Of a stretch of 64,000 nt of DNA, positions 46,561 through 58,405 are shown piece by piece. The translations under genes and the position numbers were made by a program. The stretch covers positions 68,485,763 through 68,549,762 of the forward strand of contig NC_034409.1 in the NCBI RefSeq assembly GCF_002078875.1, read 5' to 3'. This stretch comes from Numida meleagris. Taxonomy: Eukaryota > Chordata > Aves > Galliformes > Numididae. The notes beneath the pieces were generated by a model. It did no database searches, had not been told where the DNA came from, and worked only from the letters and a program-made list of their open reading frames with translations. Each line of letters starts with the position of its first letter. Position 1 is the stretch's first letter.

Positions 46561-48100
46561 CAAATTTTTAACCCCATTTCACTCTCGGCATCTGGGTAGG
46601 GAAAACTCTATTTTTAAACTGTCCACAGCTGACTGAGCAGGAATTTCTTCTTAATTCAACATGGCATTTCTCTTTCACCAAAACTATGATGAGATGAAGC
46701 CTTTAGTTGATCCATCCTGCATCAGACTGACTTGGAACATCACTCTTGGGGCTGAAGCCACACATACACAGAGGGGCACAGTTGCCACCCTCATGTCTTT
46801 TTTTGGGACATGGTATTAAGCCACCTAGGTAACAGCATAACAGGGATACGGCCCAGCTGACTGAGTGACTGGTGACTCAGGGCCATCATGTGCTCCATCC
46901 CCGGAGCTACACTCATTCATACCACATTGGTTACCAGGGATTTGGCAGAATGGTTTGGGGAACAACTGTGATGAAAATAATTCAGAGCAGACATCTACAC
47001 TTTCCCTTCCACCTTGTGAACCCAGGGTGAGGAGTAGCACGTGCACAAGGGGAACTGTGGGGATCCGACGGAAAAGCGAAAGCTTCCCGTCTGGTTTCAC
47101 TGTCTGAGCCTGCCAGTTTGCTGAGGAACAACAAATCAGCGCAGAAAACAAAGTATTTCTGGTAAAGAAGTCAGGAATGGAGACAAGAGTGTATTTGTAC
47201 TGGGTCCGTCCCACTAGTGGGAGTCACACAAGCACCCCAGTGCTGCATCAGGCAGGGACCCAGACAGCCAGGCTTCTCACTTGATATTCTTCACTGTTGA
47301 CACAAGAATTGAAATTTGTAATCTTGACCAGGAGGAATGGCAGCTTATGAGTTGTACTCACATATCCCTGTGTATAGATTCAGTATTTTCCTTGTGTACT
47401 GGAGGAGATGCTAGCAAAATGATCTGCTTCTGAATCAGTGGGAGTTTATCTTCAATTTGTTTCTAATAAAAATTATCTCACTTGTTCCACTTGGATCTCC
47501 ATGTTTCCCTTGTGGATGAGTATTTTGCTCCACGTCCTTCACTTGCCCTTTCACCCCACATCACCAGTGTCTCTGGAAAAGGTACCCAGGACACGTGTGA
47601 GCAACCCCCACTTTTTGCCCCATAACTTGCAAAATGGCCTCAGAGATTACTCCTGAGCTTTCCTGAAAGTGTGCTTGAGTCACTGATCACACGATTGTTT
47701 GCAGCAAATTGTCAAAAATTGCAGAAAGCTAGTGCTTGAAAATCAAATGGGCCTTCTGGTCTGATTGTCTGATGGTACTTCATTAACCAAAGCAGTATGT
47801 GCCACTTGGTTGTGTGAATGGGCAGGCTCCAGCCCTGCAGGTCCTACCACCCAAATCCCTGGAAGTTCCACCTGAATAAGGGAATATTCAAGAGCATCAG
47901 GCAGCCGTCAGGTGGTGTCCCACAGGGCTCGCACTTCACGGCACACTTCAGCAGATTCTGGTTGGTGTTGTGACATGCCATGGCAGGCCACTGGGGGAGA
48001 CGCACCAGGGAGCAGAAGAGCAGAGGGAAAAGCAAAAATATGTATCATTTGGCTCAGGAAAATGTGGTTGTGTTGGAGACAACCATGCAAATTTTACTAA
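46561..48100. other. Intergenic, nothing recognised
   Basis: About 1.5 kb of unique-looking DNA between two CR1 copies. No gene or repeat was recognised. Confidence 0.5.
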
Positions 48101-49250
48101 CTTAATTTCCTTTTATAACAAGGTTATCCATCTAGTTGATCAAAAGAAGCTGGTAGATGTAATCTTTCTGGATTTCAGCTAAGATTTTGATACTATTTCT
48201 CACACCATCCTTCCAAACAAAATGTCCAGCATACGGCTAGACTAAATCATAATGTGATGGGGTTACATCAGGCTGGCAGTCAGTCAGTAGTGGGGTTCTG
48301 CAAGGCTCCACTGTAGGGCCAGTTCTCTATAATGTTCTCATAAATGGCTTGGATACAAGACTTGAATACATACTAAGTAAGTTTGCAGGTGATACTGAAT
48401 TAGGAAGATCTGTTGAATCTCTCAGGGGCAGAGAGGTCTTGCAGAGAGATCATGACAAATTGGAGGGCTGGGAAATCACCAGCCACCTGAAGTTAAATAA
48501 GAGCAAGTGCCAGATTCTGCACCTAGGGCAGGACAGCCTCGGATATATGTACAAACTGGGGGATGAGAGGCTGGAGAATAGACGCACAGAAAGAATTTTG
48601 GTTGAAGGCAAGATGAATATGTGCCAGTGTGCCCTGGCAGGCAGAAGGGCCAACCATGCCCTGGGGTGCATCAGGCTCAGCACTGCCACCGGGCAAGGGA
48701 AGGGATTGTCCCACTGTGTCAGCACCTCAAGCACTGTGGGCAGGTTTGGGCACCACCATATTAAGAGGACATAAAACCTAAAACCATTAGAGAGCGTCCA
48801 AAGGAGGGCTGCAAAGATCAGGAATGGTCTGGAAGGCAAGATGTATGAGCAGTGTCTAACGTCCCTTGGTTTGCTCAGCCCAGAGCAGAGGAGCTGAGGG
48901 GAGGCCTCACGGCAGCTGCAGCTCCTCACAAGGAGAGGAGGGGCAGTGCTGAGCTCTGCTCTCTGGGGACAGCAACAAGGCCTGAGGGAACAGCATGGAG
49001 CTGTGTCCGGGGAGGGGTAGCTGGTTAGGGAAAAGTTGTGTACCAGAGGGTGGTTCGGCCCTGGAACAGGCTGCCCAGAGCAGTGGGCGCACGGCCCCAA
49101 GTGCCAGAGTTCAGAGAGCATCTGGACAGTGCTCTCAGACATAGGGTTTGAATTTTAGGTTGTTCTGTGTGGAGCCAAGAATTGGACTGAATGATCCTTG
49201 TGGATCCCTTCCGCCTTGGGATATCCATGACTCTGTGATTTTATGATTTC
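48101..49250 (+). mobile_element. CR1 LINE, RT domain part plus 3' UTR, dead
   Basis: Starts in the reverse transcriptase (VIFLDFS.DFDTISH, with a stop inside the box). It continues through a GSTVGPVLYNVLINGLD block, a KFAGDTELG box, KLNKSKCQILHLG, CALAGRRANHALGCI, and the 3' UTR with GGTTCGGCCCTGGAACAGGCTGCCCAGAG. The end is GTGTGGAGCCAAGAATTGGACTGAATGATCC and a degenerate tail. The catalytic FADD is FAGD (48382-48393), removing one metal-binding aspartate. Confidence 0.93.
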
Positions 49251-49368
49251 AACAAAGTTGGTGGGGGAGAAGAGATGGCCATAATGTGGCCCCACGTCTG
49301 CCTTGGTGCCTTGCTGCTTTTCTCAATGAGTGTGCCCTGGAGAACAACATGGAGGCCACAGTTATCTT

Positions 49369-50510
49369 AGAATTGTAGAACCACAGAATGGCCTAGGTTG
49401 AAAAGGAACTCAAAGACCATTTAATTTCATACCCCCTGCTGTGTGCAGGGTCGACAACCACTAGACCAGGCTTCCCAGAGCTGCATCCAGCCTGGCCTTG
49501 AATGCCTCCAGGTACGGGGCATCCACAACCTGCTTGGGCAGCCTGTTCCACCACGTCACCACCCTCTTTGTGAAAAACTTCCTTCTAACATCTAACCTAA
49601 ACCTCCTCTGTCTTAGTTTAAAACCATTCCCCCTTGTTCTATCACTAGCCACCCATGTAAACAGTCACACTCCCTCCTGTTTATATGCTCCCTTCAAGTA
49701 TTGGAAGGCTACAATGAGGTCTCCCCGGAGCCTTCTCTTCTCCAAACTAAACAAGCCCACTTCCCTCAACCTTTCTTCATAGGAGAGGTGCTCCAGCCCT
49801 CTGATCATCTTAGTGGTCCTCCTCTGGACCCGTTCCAAGAGTTCCACATCTTTCTTGTGCTGGGGGCCCTAGGCCTGGACGCAGTACTCCAGATGGGGCC
49901 TCACAAGAGCCGAGTAGATGGGGATAATCACCTCCCTCTCCCTGCTGGCCACTCCTCTTTTAATGCAGCCCAGAACACAGTTGGCCTTCCGGGCTGCCAG
50001 TGCACACTGCTGGCTCATGCCCAGCTTCTCATCCATCAGGCCCCCCAAGTCCTTCTCTGCAGGGCTGCTCTCAAGTTCTTCCCCCAGTCTGTATAAATAC
50101 CTGGGATTGCCCCAGCCCAAGTACAGCACCTTGCATTTGACCTTGTTGAACCTCATTAGGTTCTCATGGGCCCACTTCTCCAGCCTGTCCAGGTCCCTCT
50201 GGATGGCTTCCCTTCCCCCTACTGTATCGACTGCACCGCTCAGCTTGGTGTCATCTGCAAACTTGCTGAGGGTGCACTCGCTGCTATTGTCTATGTCATT
50301 GATAAAGATGTTGAAGAGTACTCGTCCCGAGACTGAGCCTTGGGGGACACCACTCATGACTGGCCTTCACCCTGACAAAGAACCATTGATCACAACCCTT
50401 TGGCTGTGACCAGCCAACCAGTTCTTAATCCACTGAACAGTCCATCCTTTAAATCCATACCTCTCCAATTTGGAGAGAAGGATGTGGTGAGGGACCATGT
50501 CTAAGTCTTT
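49369..50510 (-). mobile_element. CR1 LINE, RT domain part plus 3' UTR, best-preserved copy
   Basis: Reverse complement of a CR1 with the 3' end at 49369. A 162-codon frame (50357-49869) covers [22 protein letters not shown], the intact FADD box (50250-50261), [11 protein letters not shown] and [18 protein letters not shown]. After one stop the frame resumes with the [25 protein letters not shown] block (49847-49665), and after another with [14 protein letters not shown] (49652-49461). It is truncated 5' near 50510, so the endonuclease and early RT are missing. Two stops make it non-functional, but divergence is low. Confidence 0.95.
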
Positions 50511-53500
50511 GAGTTATGGGCTAAGGTTTCCTGGGGACAGGTGCAAGCAATGCCCTTTACTTTTATGTATTTTTTTCCTAGCAAAAGTAACATGTTCACT
50601 TGGAACTTAAAAAGGGTTTCAATGGCCTTGAACCAGCACATGTAGGGAATTCATTCTCACATGCTTCTAGCTGTGGGCTAAGCAGTATTTCCGGTGCTTA
50701 ATACAAAGCATTAATAGACTTTCTGCATCACACTGGAGGCAACACTAGCTGTTGGAGAAAGTGGGTTGGTTAAGGGATGAAAACACAAGCAGTTGTTATC
50801 ACAAATCTTTCCACGTGATGGTCTCAACTGAAGCATGTTGATTTCGGACAATCTTAAATAACACAGCCTCAAGTATTGGCAGCAATGTATATGAACAGAC
50901 TCAAGAGAACAAGCCTGATCTGAAGTCAGCTGAAATCAGTGCGTTGACTCCTCTAGGACTTCCCCATAGGAATCACCCTGAGTTTAGAAGATGTTGCAGT
51001 TCAACGCACTGGTTTGGGCTGGATATTAACCAGGTCTTATAGTGATTACTTTGGGAAAAATATACTGACATTGCCACTGAGACAAGTGAAAACACAGGGG
51101 CTGCAGCTAATAGGCATAGCACCAAATGAAAATCAGCTGGCTCAAGGATAACTGAACAGTCAAGGGAAAATGCTTCCTTTGCCTGAATGAATTTCATAGT
51201 GTGATTTGAAGAGGACGAGAAGAAGGATGATGGGAACATATTTCAGGCAATATGAGAAGAAAAAATACATGGCTTTTTGTCCCATCGGTACACATGTGGC
51301 GCAAGCTGAGTCAGAGGAGTTTAAACCTCGCTTCCCCTTGCCTTTCCCCTGCCTTTTTGCTCCATTGCTCTGTGCTAGCATTATCTGAGCTGCTCGGTCC
51401 TCAGCAAACACCCAAGTAGCCAAAATATGGGCGGGATTATTGCCATAACCAAAAGATCCAATGAATGAAATAAGGCGCTTGTTTCCTGGAGCAAAGGGAG
51501 GGGAAGTGGAGGGTATTTAAACATTTCTCTGTGGTGTTTGAAACCCACCTTGTCTAGAAGCAGTCCCTCAGCTTGCACAAACCACCAGCATCCCTTTGAC
51601 GTCAATTGGCAGCTGGCTGGCCTGCCAGTCCCACAGCTGGCTGCTTCAGTGGGAGCAAACAGCTTGGCCTGGGAGGGAGAGAGGTGACAGGAGGCATGCT
51701 ACAGACCTCTCGGTATGTATTCACCCGCAGGGTGTATTACTCTCAGCCATTGCCCACAGCATCACCTCCAGATGTAGAAGGGTGCAGGCCACTCATGTTG
51801 AGCATCTCCTAGGCTCATGGTGGTGGTGGAGCTGCTGAGTGATGGAGACCTCAGCGGAGATTGAAGGAGGTCTCTGTGCTGAGAACCTTCATTGGGACTC
51901 ATGGCCCCAGTGGTGTCCAGCCACTCTGGTGTCCAGGATTTCCTATGCTTCAGAGTGCCCCTTGGGTGCAGGCAGCAAGTGCTTGCACCCATTTTAGCTT
52001 GACCAAGCCAAAGCTGTTGAGCAGGTAGCTTAGCAGGAAATTGGTGGCTTAGCTCTTTTTTTCTTTTTGGAAATACATCAGCTCTCTGACTTACTGACAG
52101 CCCAGGCAGGGAAACTCTGCCCATGAGCATGTTGTGGTCTGGAAAAAAAGTCATCCTCTGCAGAGCCAAGGGTTGGGACTTGGGGCTTGTGCACAATCTC
52201 CTTGGCAGAAGGAAAGTACTGCTTGTGCTGGGCCATCCATCCATGGATCCCATGGGATGGAGGGAGGTGGCAGCTTGCAGCTGGCTGGCCTCACTGGAGC
52301 AGGTTTTGTGAACCTAGCCTCAGACCAAACATATCCTGCAGACAATGGGGACAGTCATGACACATAAATGTTGTGTCCTGCCAGTGCTTGTAGGAGGAGC
52401 CATCCAGCTATAGTGAGCTCAGGGGAGGGGTCAGCTGCACCAGGGATCATCACTGATCATCATGCACCACTGCATTCCTGGGCTGCATTTTTCAGCAACA
52501 GAAAAGCTACCAGCCCTTTTGCATTTCTCACCCGAAAAGTTTTCAGATATTGAGTTTCAAAGAAGAGGGGGCTCCACAGTCCCTGAAAAGCAGCACTTCC
52601 TAAGCTATCCTGGGATGAACACCCCAAAATGAAGGCACCTATTGTTGCTGATCCATTTTGAAAATGAAACCATAACAGACCGTTAATTTCTAGGACTCTT
52701 TATGTACCTGGGGTGAGGGCTGATGGAGAGCTTGCAGCTCTGGGTACGGTACAGGCACCCACTGAGCTGACTGCGCCTGAATTTTCGCAGTCAATATTTA
52801 TTTCAGGAAAAGGGGATGTTGTTAGGTTAGTGTCTGTAATTAAAAACTGTAATGGACAAAATAGGTTGGAAGTGAACATTTTCAAAGAAAGAACAACTTT
52901 CCCAACAGCACAGTTGTTGCTTCAGCAGCTGTGTTGCTATTGCCCTTTACATGTCTATCTCAAAGGCAATGTTGTGGTGGACCTTTTTCCTAACAGCTCT
53001 AGTGCAGCTCAAGCCAGGCAGAAGCCTCCTCTGGGACTTGCAGCTTGAATGTTATGGAACAGTGGGATGCAAACCCCAAACCCACTTTAACCATTTTCAG
53101 TTGAAATGCCCATTAAAAAAAAAAAAATAAATAAAAAAATAAACAAACAAAAAAACCCAACACAACAAAGCAGAGGATCCAGATGACTCCACACAGTGAC
53201 AGAGGAAGTCCCAGTTTCGAGGCAGGGCAAATTTAGCAACAGACCAAAGGCTGTGGGCTGAGCGGGTGGGCACCTGCCCTGCTGGACAGGGCATAGTGCC
53301 ACCAAGCCCATGGGGAGTGCTCACATCAGTCAGGTGTTTCCATGAGTAGAACCTCTCAAGAGCAGCTGCTTGCCAAAATAGATGCCACACAGTAAACCGA
53401 AAAAGAAAGCTGCCCATCTGGCTCAGTGGTGGGATGAACGCTCGCTATCGGAAACAGCCAGAGAGTGTAGGAGGGCACAGCTGGCAGGTGCGTCAATCTG

Positions 53501-54194
53501 TGATGGAGGATTTGCTGGCTGGGAAGCAGAACATGCTGTTGTCCCTTATCTTCCCAGAAGCAGTCATCCCATCCTTGTCCCCACCCCCTTGTCCTCCCAG
53601 AGATGCCCTCAGAGGGGATGCCCGCTGGGTCCTGATGGCCAGAGGGAGTTACAAACCAAAACAAACTGCCCACGTTGCACCAGTGCTGAAGTGCAGCTGG
53701 AAATAATGAATCAGCCCCTTCTGCCTTAAATCATGAGATGGGTGCCCGGGTCAGGAGGGTGGCTTTCTGTGAGTGTGGTGCTTGGGGGTGGCCCCTTCCT
53801 CACCTCCAGAGACTTTGGGCTCCTCTGCATGAGGATATGAGTGTATGTGCTACAGATGCCCAGCCTTTGTGCAATGCTGCACCCAGGGAGCTGAGTTCCA
53901 GCCAAATGAAGACGCCACCAGGATGTTGTGCAAGTGGCATTTGCAGCAGTGCAGGGCATTGCACGGGCAAATCTATTTCCTCCAGAGGAAAGTGTAGAAG
54001 CACAACACAAACCTGTGTGCTGCACTGCTGCTCTGAATTTCACTCCCTACCTCTACAAGCATCAGACCATACCCATCCTGAGCATCAGAAACCTGGGTGC
54101 AACAAGCAGTTCAAGCCACTGGCAGGAGACTAGAGGTGGCTGTGTCACTTGTCCGCAAGGAGCAGGATGGCCCTGGTCTCCTTGACTTTCTCCT
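50511..54194. other. Intergenic, few recognisable elements
   Basis: About 3.7 kb. An A-rich simple repeat is at 53114-53156. No gene or transposon was recognised; frames of up to 163 codons (52253-51762, minus) show no family resemblance. Confidence 0.5.
53114..53156. repeat. A-rich simple repeat
   Basis: Runs of A with interspersed AAAT and AAAC units. It could be a decayed poly(A) tail, but the upstream sequence shows no recognisable retrocopy. Confidence 0.8.
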
Positions 54195-54416
54195 GAGCAT
54201 CTCCAAGTTGGAGACTCCATCACCTCTCTAGCAACCTGTCCCAGGGCACTGTTACATGCACAGCAGAAAATTACTTCTTGATGTTCAGAGGGAACCTCCT
54301 GTGCTCCAGTTTGTGCCCATTGCCTCTGGTCCTGGCACTCGGCACCACTGAAAAGTCTGCCTCTGTCTTCTTTGCACCCTTCCTTCATGTGTTTATACAC
54401 ACTGATAAGAGATGGG
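54195..54416 (-). mobile_element. CR1 3' fragment
   Basis: Reverse-complement CR1 3' UTR and ORF2 end: CATCTCCAAGTTGGAGACTCCATCACCTCTCTAGCAACCTGTCCCAGGGCACTG, TTCAGAGGGAACCTCCTGTGCTCCAGTTTGTGCCCATTGCCTCTGGTCCTGGCACT. Both ends are lost, and it is moderately diverged. Confidence 0.88.
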
Positions 54417-57400
54417 GAGATTTGCTCCTGGTGGCTATTTGTTTCTGTGATGACTGTTTGTTTCCACGTGTAGAACAAATGACCCTGAGCACCATGGAAG
54501 GCAAAACTCACTCAGAATAAACAGTTCCCAAGGCACTTGGTGAGAGAGAGAAGAAAGGAGGGAATTCGCTCCCTCTCTTATCCTCTCCTATCATATAGAA
54601 GGCACCATATGATAGAGGGATTCCCTCAGATGAGCACCCAGACCCAACAGGTGACTGCTGGGATCCAGGCCCAAAGCAGGCTTTCTAGGCCTGGGACCAG
54701 TTGCTATCATCTGGGTCATTTAGGAAGCAGAAGAGCGATGGTGTGTGCCAGTAGCAGGAAGCAGCCCCCTGGCTTCCTTCCCACGCTCCACTACTGACTT
54801 GCCGTATGGCCCTGGGTCCTGCTTCCAGCCGTCTTGCTGCTGGAGCTGCAAGCAGGGATTCAGGTTTCCTGCTTGCAAGCAGGAACATGAATCATGTGGT
54901 GTAAACCCACTGGAGTCAGAGCGACATTTCTGATTTACACCAGTATAAATTACTGCCTCTGCTTGAAAAAATGTTGTTGTTATGCTGGATGGCGTCCCAA
55001 CAGCTCTGCAAAGAAGGGAGTGGGAGCAGCTCCTCATCAGTAGAATTACTGATTTATTCACTGCTGGCTGCCATGCAGCCTCTTTACTTGTGCTAGGCAA
55101 AAGAGGACATGAGTATTTTGTGGCCACTTTGGAGCTGGGACCAAACGGAGTACCAGGAAGGTACTATGGGGCAATGCAGGGAATTAGCTGGAGCAAAAAA
55201 GTTTGGCAAAAAAAGCCTTTTGCCTGTATTAACAGTTGAAGTATGGGGCAATAAGATCTCTGATGTGGATGGTGGCTCGAGCACTTGGTGCTGTATGATG
55301 GACAAGCTGTTTGCTTCTATCTAAGAAACAAATCCTATCACCCTGGCACCTGATGTGAGCCACGGGGAGGATGGCTCAGGGAGAGGGGTCACAGCCCCGC
55401 AGGGGTGACCCTGATGCCAGAGCTGTCGGGAAGACGTCGATTGCTTCTGCTTGCGAGAACACTCTTATTTGTGGGTAAAAATCGGTATCTAGTCTCCAGC
55501 CACCATCAATCTGCCATCTCTCGTTGCTGGTTAATTCACTTAAAGCGCTCTGAAATATATATATAACTGAAAAGTCTTTTTGTTGTTAGTCACCTTCCAG
55601 TGATGTATAAATGCTCTGACAGATAATTATCAGTGATATTGATTCTAACTAGGATGGAGAATGAACAGGTGAGTGCAAAACAGAAAGTTATTTATAAAGA
55701 TGTAATTGAAACAAAATCCATCCTACAGGACTGAGAGTTTAAGTAAAAAAAAAAAAAAAAAGGCTTTGCTGTTGCAAAGTTCTTTGCTGACTTTGCAGGC
55801 TTGATGAGCTTTGGTGGCGGAAGGCCACCTCCCTGAGCACAGCCAGCACTGCATCCTCATGGAGTGCGGGGGGACAAGGGGCTGGGGTGGTTGGAGCCAG
55901 CCCTGCTGCCCATTCCCCAGGCAAAGCAGGTCCTCTCAGAGCTGAGGCCATCTCTTCTTCTGAAGCTCCAGGTTGAGTTATTTTCATGTTGGTTTAATTT
56001 CTCCTCTCTTTTTTGTTAGCTGCTTTCTGATGAAGCCTCAGAGCACATTCCCAGCAAGCAACTTTCTCTCCTCCCTTCCGTCTAGGCAGAAAGGATGACT
56101 ACCCCATGTCTCTTCCATCGCAGTGGGGTGCAGGAGGGGCCTTGTGCAGTCCTGGAGCATGGCACACAGGGAATGCAACGAGTGAACAGCAGGCAGCAGG
56201 CCAGGTAGTGGCAGGAGAGCCACTGGTGTGACCCTTGTAAGGGAGAGGCCTGCTGGGCAGTAGAGCCATGGTGCTTAATAACCATGTCTCTTGGGCTTCT
56301 CTAGGCTGAAATAAATATCCAGCATGGCAACAGTTGAAAATAAGAATGAAAAGGCACCAGAGAAAGTGAGCCTCGGCCCAAGGCAGGGAGGCACAAGATC
56401 CAGCAGCCTGAACTGGTGCTTGTTCCATAGTCCACGGTGAGACATCAATAGCAGGCTGTATTTTAGAAGCAGAAGCCAAGCTCTTACTGTCACCAGTGTG
56501 GCTGGTGGTACTCCTTGCAGTGCCGGGACACAGTGACGTGCTACCACTACTGGTGAGTCTCCACTGAGCAGCAGCACTGCAATGGCTTGTCAGTCCCCAG
56601 CTACAGACCAGCCTCCTGCAGGCCTCGGAGCTGTGTGACCCACCACCGCCCTCATGAAGCCCCTCTGCAGCTGTAGCATTGCGCTTTCTCCCTCCAGCAG
56701 CTCTGCATACCTGCTCAGCCTCAACTGCTGGTCTTACAGCTTCCACCCCTAGAGATCTCACAGGGGAGAAGACCTCTTGGTCTTCCCTTTGGGGTCCAGC
56801 AAGTCAAGGGCATGTACACGGAGCTTCATCTCCGCATGGTCCTGGACTACCTGCCTGATGGAGGCTGTGGCACCTCCTTGTCTGTCAGCCTTTCAGGAGC
56901 CTTCAAAAGAAAGCAGGAAGGCTCACAAGCAGATGCAGTTCCTGTGCTGCTTCTGCCAATGCTCTGCTCTCCAGACATCAGCTGTGGAGAAATGTTTAAA
57001 GCCCACTGCAGCGCCGTATTCCCGGAGTTTGTACGTAAACACTTTCTAAAAGCATGAGTGGGAGTGTGTAGCTCTTTCAGAGCAGACCGGATGGTTCTCT
57101 CACTTGACATCTCCTCTACTTGAAACAACATCACTTTGTTGAATTTTGTGGCTTTTTATGTGGAACAACATTAGCTCATCCAAGTCTGTGGTTTATTTGA
57201 AAATGAAATTCCGGTAAGCTTTTGTACCATCTGGCTACGTCCAATTGAATCAGGTTTAGCAAGAAGCCAGTGCGCACGTGTGCACAAACACATATACACC
57301 AGAAACAGCATCATCACCACAGTCAGTAATCACAGGAAGTTTGACATCGTCAGGCAGGAGGGGGGTGGAAATCAGTGCCTGAATCGTGTGTGCTTTCTGT

Positions 57401-58178
57401 GGGGCTTGCCTTCTTCCAGCAGAGGGCATTTTGCAAGCCTTCCCCCTGCTCCTCTTCCACCCCTTTCTTATTGTGGCAAGGTGTTTGGCGTGAGCTTCCA
57501 AGTGGATCCAGATGTAAATCAAACGCAGCTGGGTGAGCTGCCAGGCAGTGCGCTGTACCAAATTTACAACTGCTATCAAGTCATCACACTGATTTCAAAG
57601 GAGCAACCCTGATTTACACTGTCTGAGGAGCTGGCTGAGACTGAAGTGTACAGGAGAGGTCTGGGGCCAAGGTGCTGGTGCTGCTTGCTCCTTGCAATAG
57701 CTGAGGTGTTTCATCAGATGGGAACAGCCCTGGATTCTTGCTCCTGTGAACCAGCGAAGTAACGGGACACAACAAATTCTTGACATCTTGCCCACCCACA
57801 GCACTCTCTCTCTTCTCATCCTCCCACAGCTGGGCACACAGGAGAGAAAATGTGACCATCACTCAGGTACACAGGAGGCCATCAGGCATTTGTCTGCCTT
57901 CTGAACCCATGCAAGAGCTTGGCCCAGATGTCTTTCCCAGGGATTCCACAACCGAGGTGCTCACAGACTGCTGTTGAATATGCATGATGGTGAGGGCAAG
58001 GGAAAACCAGAGGTAGGGAATATGAGGTGGTCTTCAGGACATGTAGGACAACTTCCTGCGAGAGCCAAATGCCAAATCCATTGCAGTCTCTAGGCAGGTT
58101 TCCACTGACTACAGCAGACATAGGGCCCACACACATTCACCTCTATAAATTAGGGGATGGGGGTAAATAGTGACTAAA
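54417..58178. other. Intergenic region, few recognisable elements
   Basis: About 3.8 kb. A MIR-like scrap at about 54784-54825 (CACTACTGACTTGCCGTATGGCCCTGGG), a fossil palindromic-repeat arm at 54895-54965, a run of A at 55745-55761, and a 220-codon minus ORF at 56761-56099 of doubtful meaning. No gene was recognised. Confidence 0.5.
54895..54965. repeat. Fossil amniote palindromic repeat arm
   Basis: ATGTGGTGTAAACCCACTGGAGTCAGAGCGACATTTCTGATTTACACCAGTATAAATTACTGC carries the GTGTAAA.CCACTG.AGTCA and TGATTTACACCAGT.TAAAT blocks of the same MITE-like repeat type seen at 25725. Family not assigned. Confidence 0.45.
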
Positions 58179-58405
58179 TAGAATCATAGAATCATAGAAT
58201 TGTTTGAGTTGAAAGGACCCCTTAAAGGCCATTTAGTCCAGCTCCCCTGCAATGAACAGAGACACCTACAGCTCGATCAGGTTGCTCAAGGCCCCATCCA
58301 GCCTGACCTTGAATATCTCCAGGGATGGGGATCCACCACCTCTCCAGGCAACCTGCTCCAGTGCCTCACCACCCTTATTGTAAAAAACTTGTTCCTTATA
58401 TACAT
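58179..58405 (-). mobile_element. CR1 LINE 3' UTR with octamer tail
   Basis: Begins with AGAATCATAGAATCATAGAATTG, the reverse complement of the octamer tail. It runs through GAGTTGAAAGGACCCCTTAAAGGCCATTTAGTCCAGCTCCCCTGCAATGAACAG, CCAGGGATGGGGATCCACCACCTCTCCAGGCAACCTG and CACCACCCTTATTGTAAAAAACTT. No coding part. Low divergence suggests a young copy. Confidence 0.94.

Noticed and set aside
48450..49142. 230-codon minus-strand ORF
   Set aside because: Antisense shadow of the CR1 copy at 48101-49250.
53114..53156. A-rich run as the tail of a processed retrocopy
   Set aside because: No recognisable coding or repeat sequence precedes it and no target-site duplication was identified.
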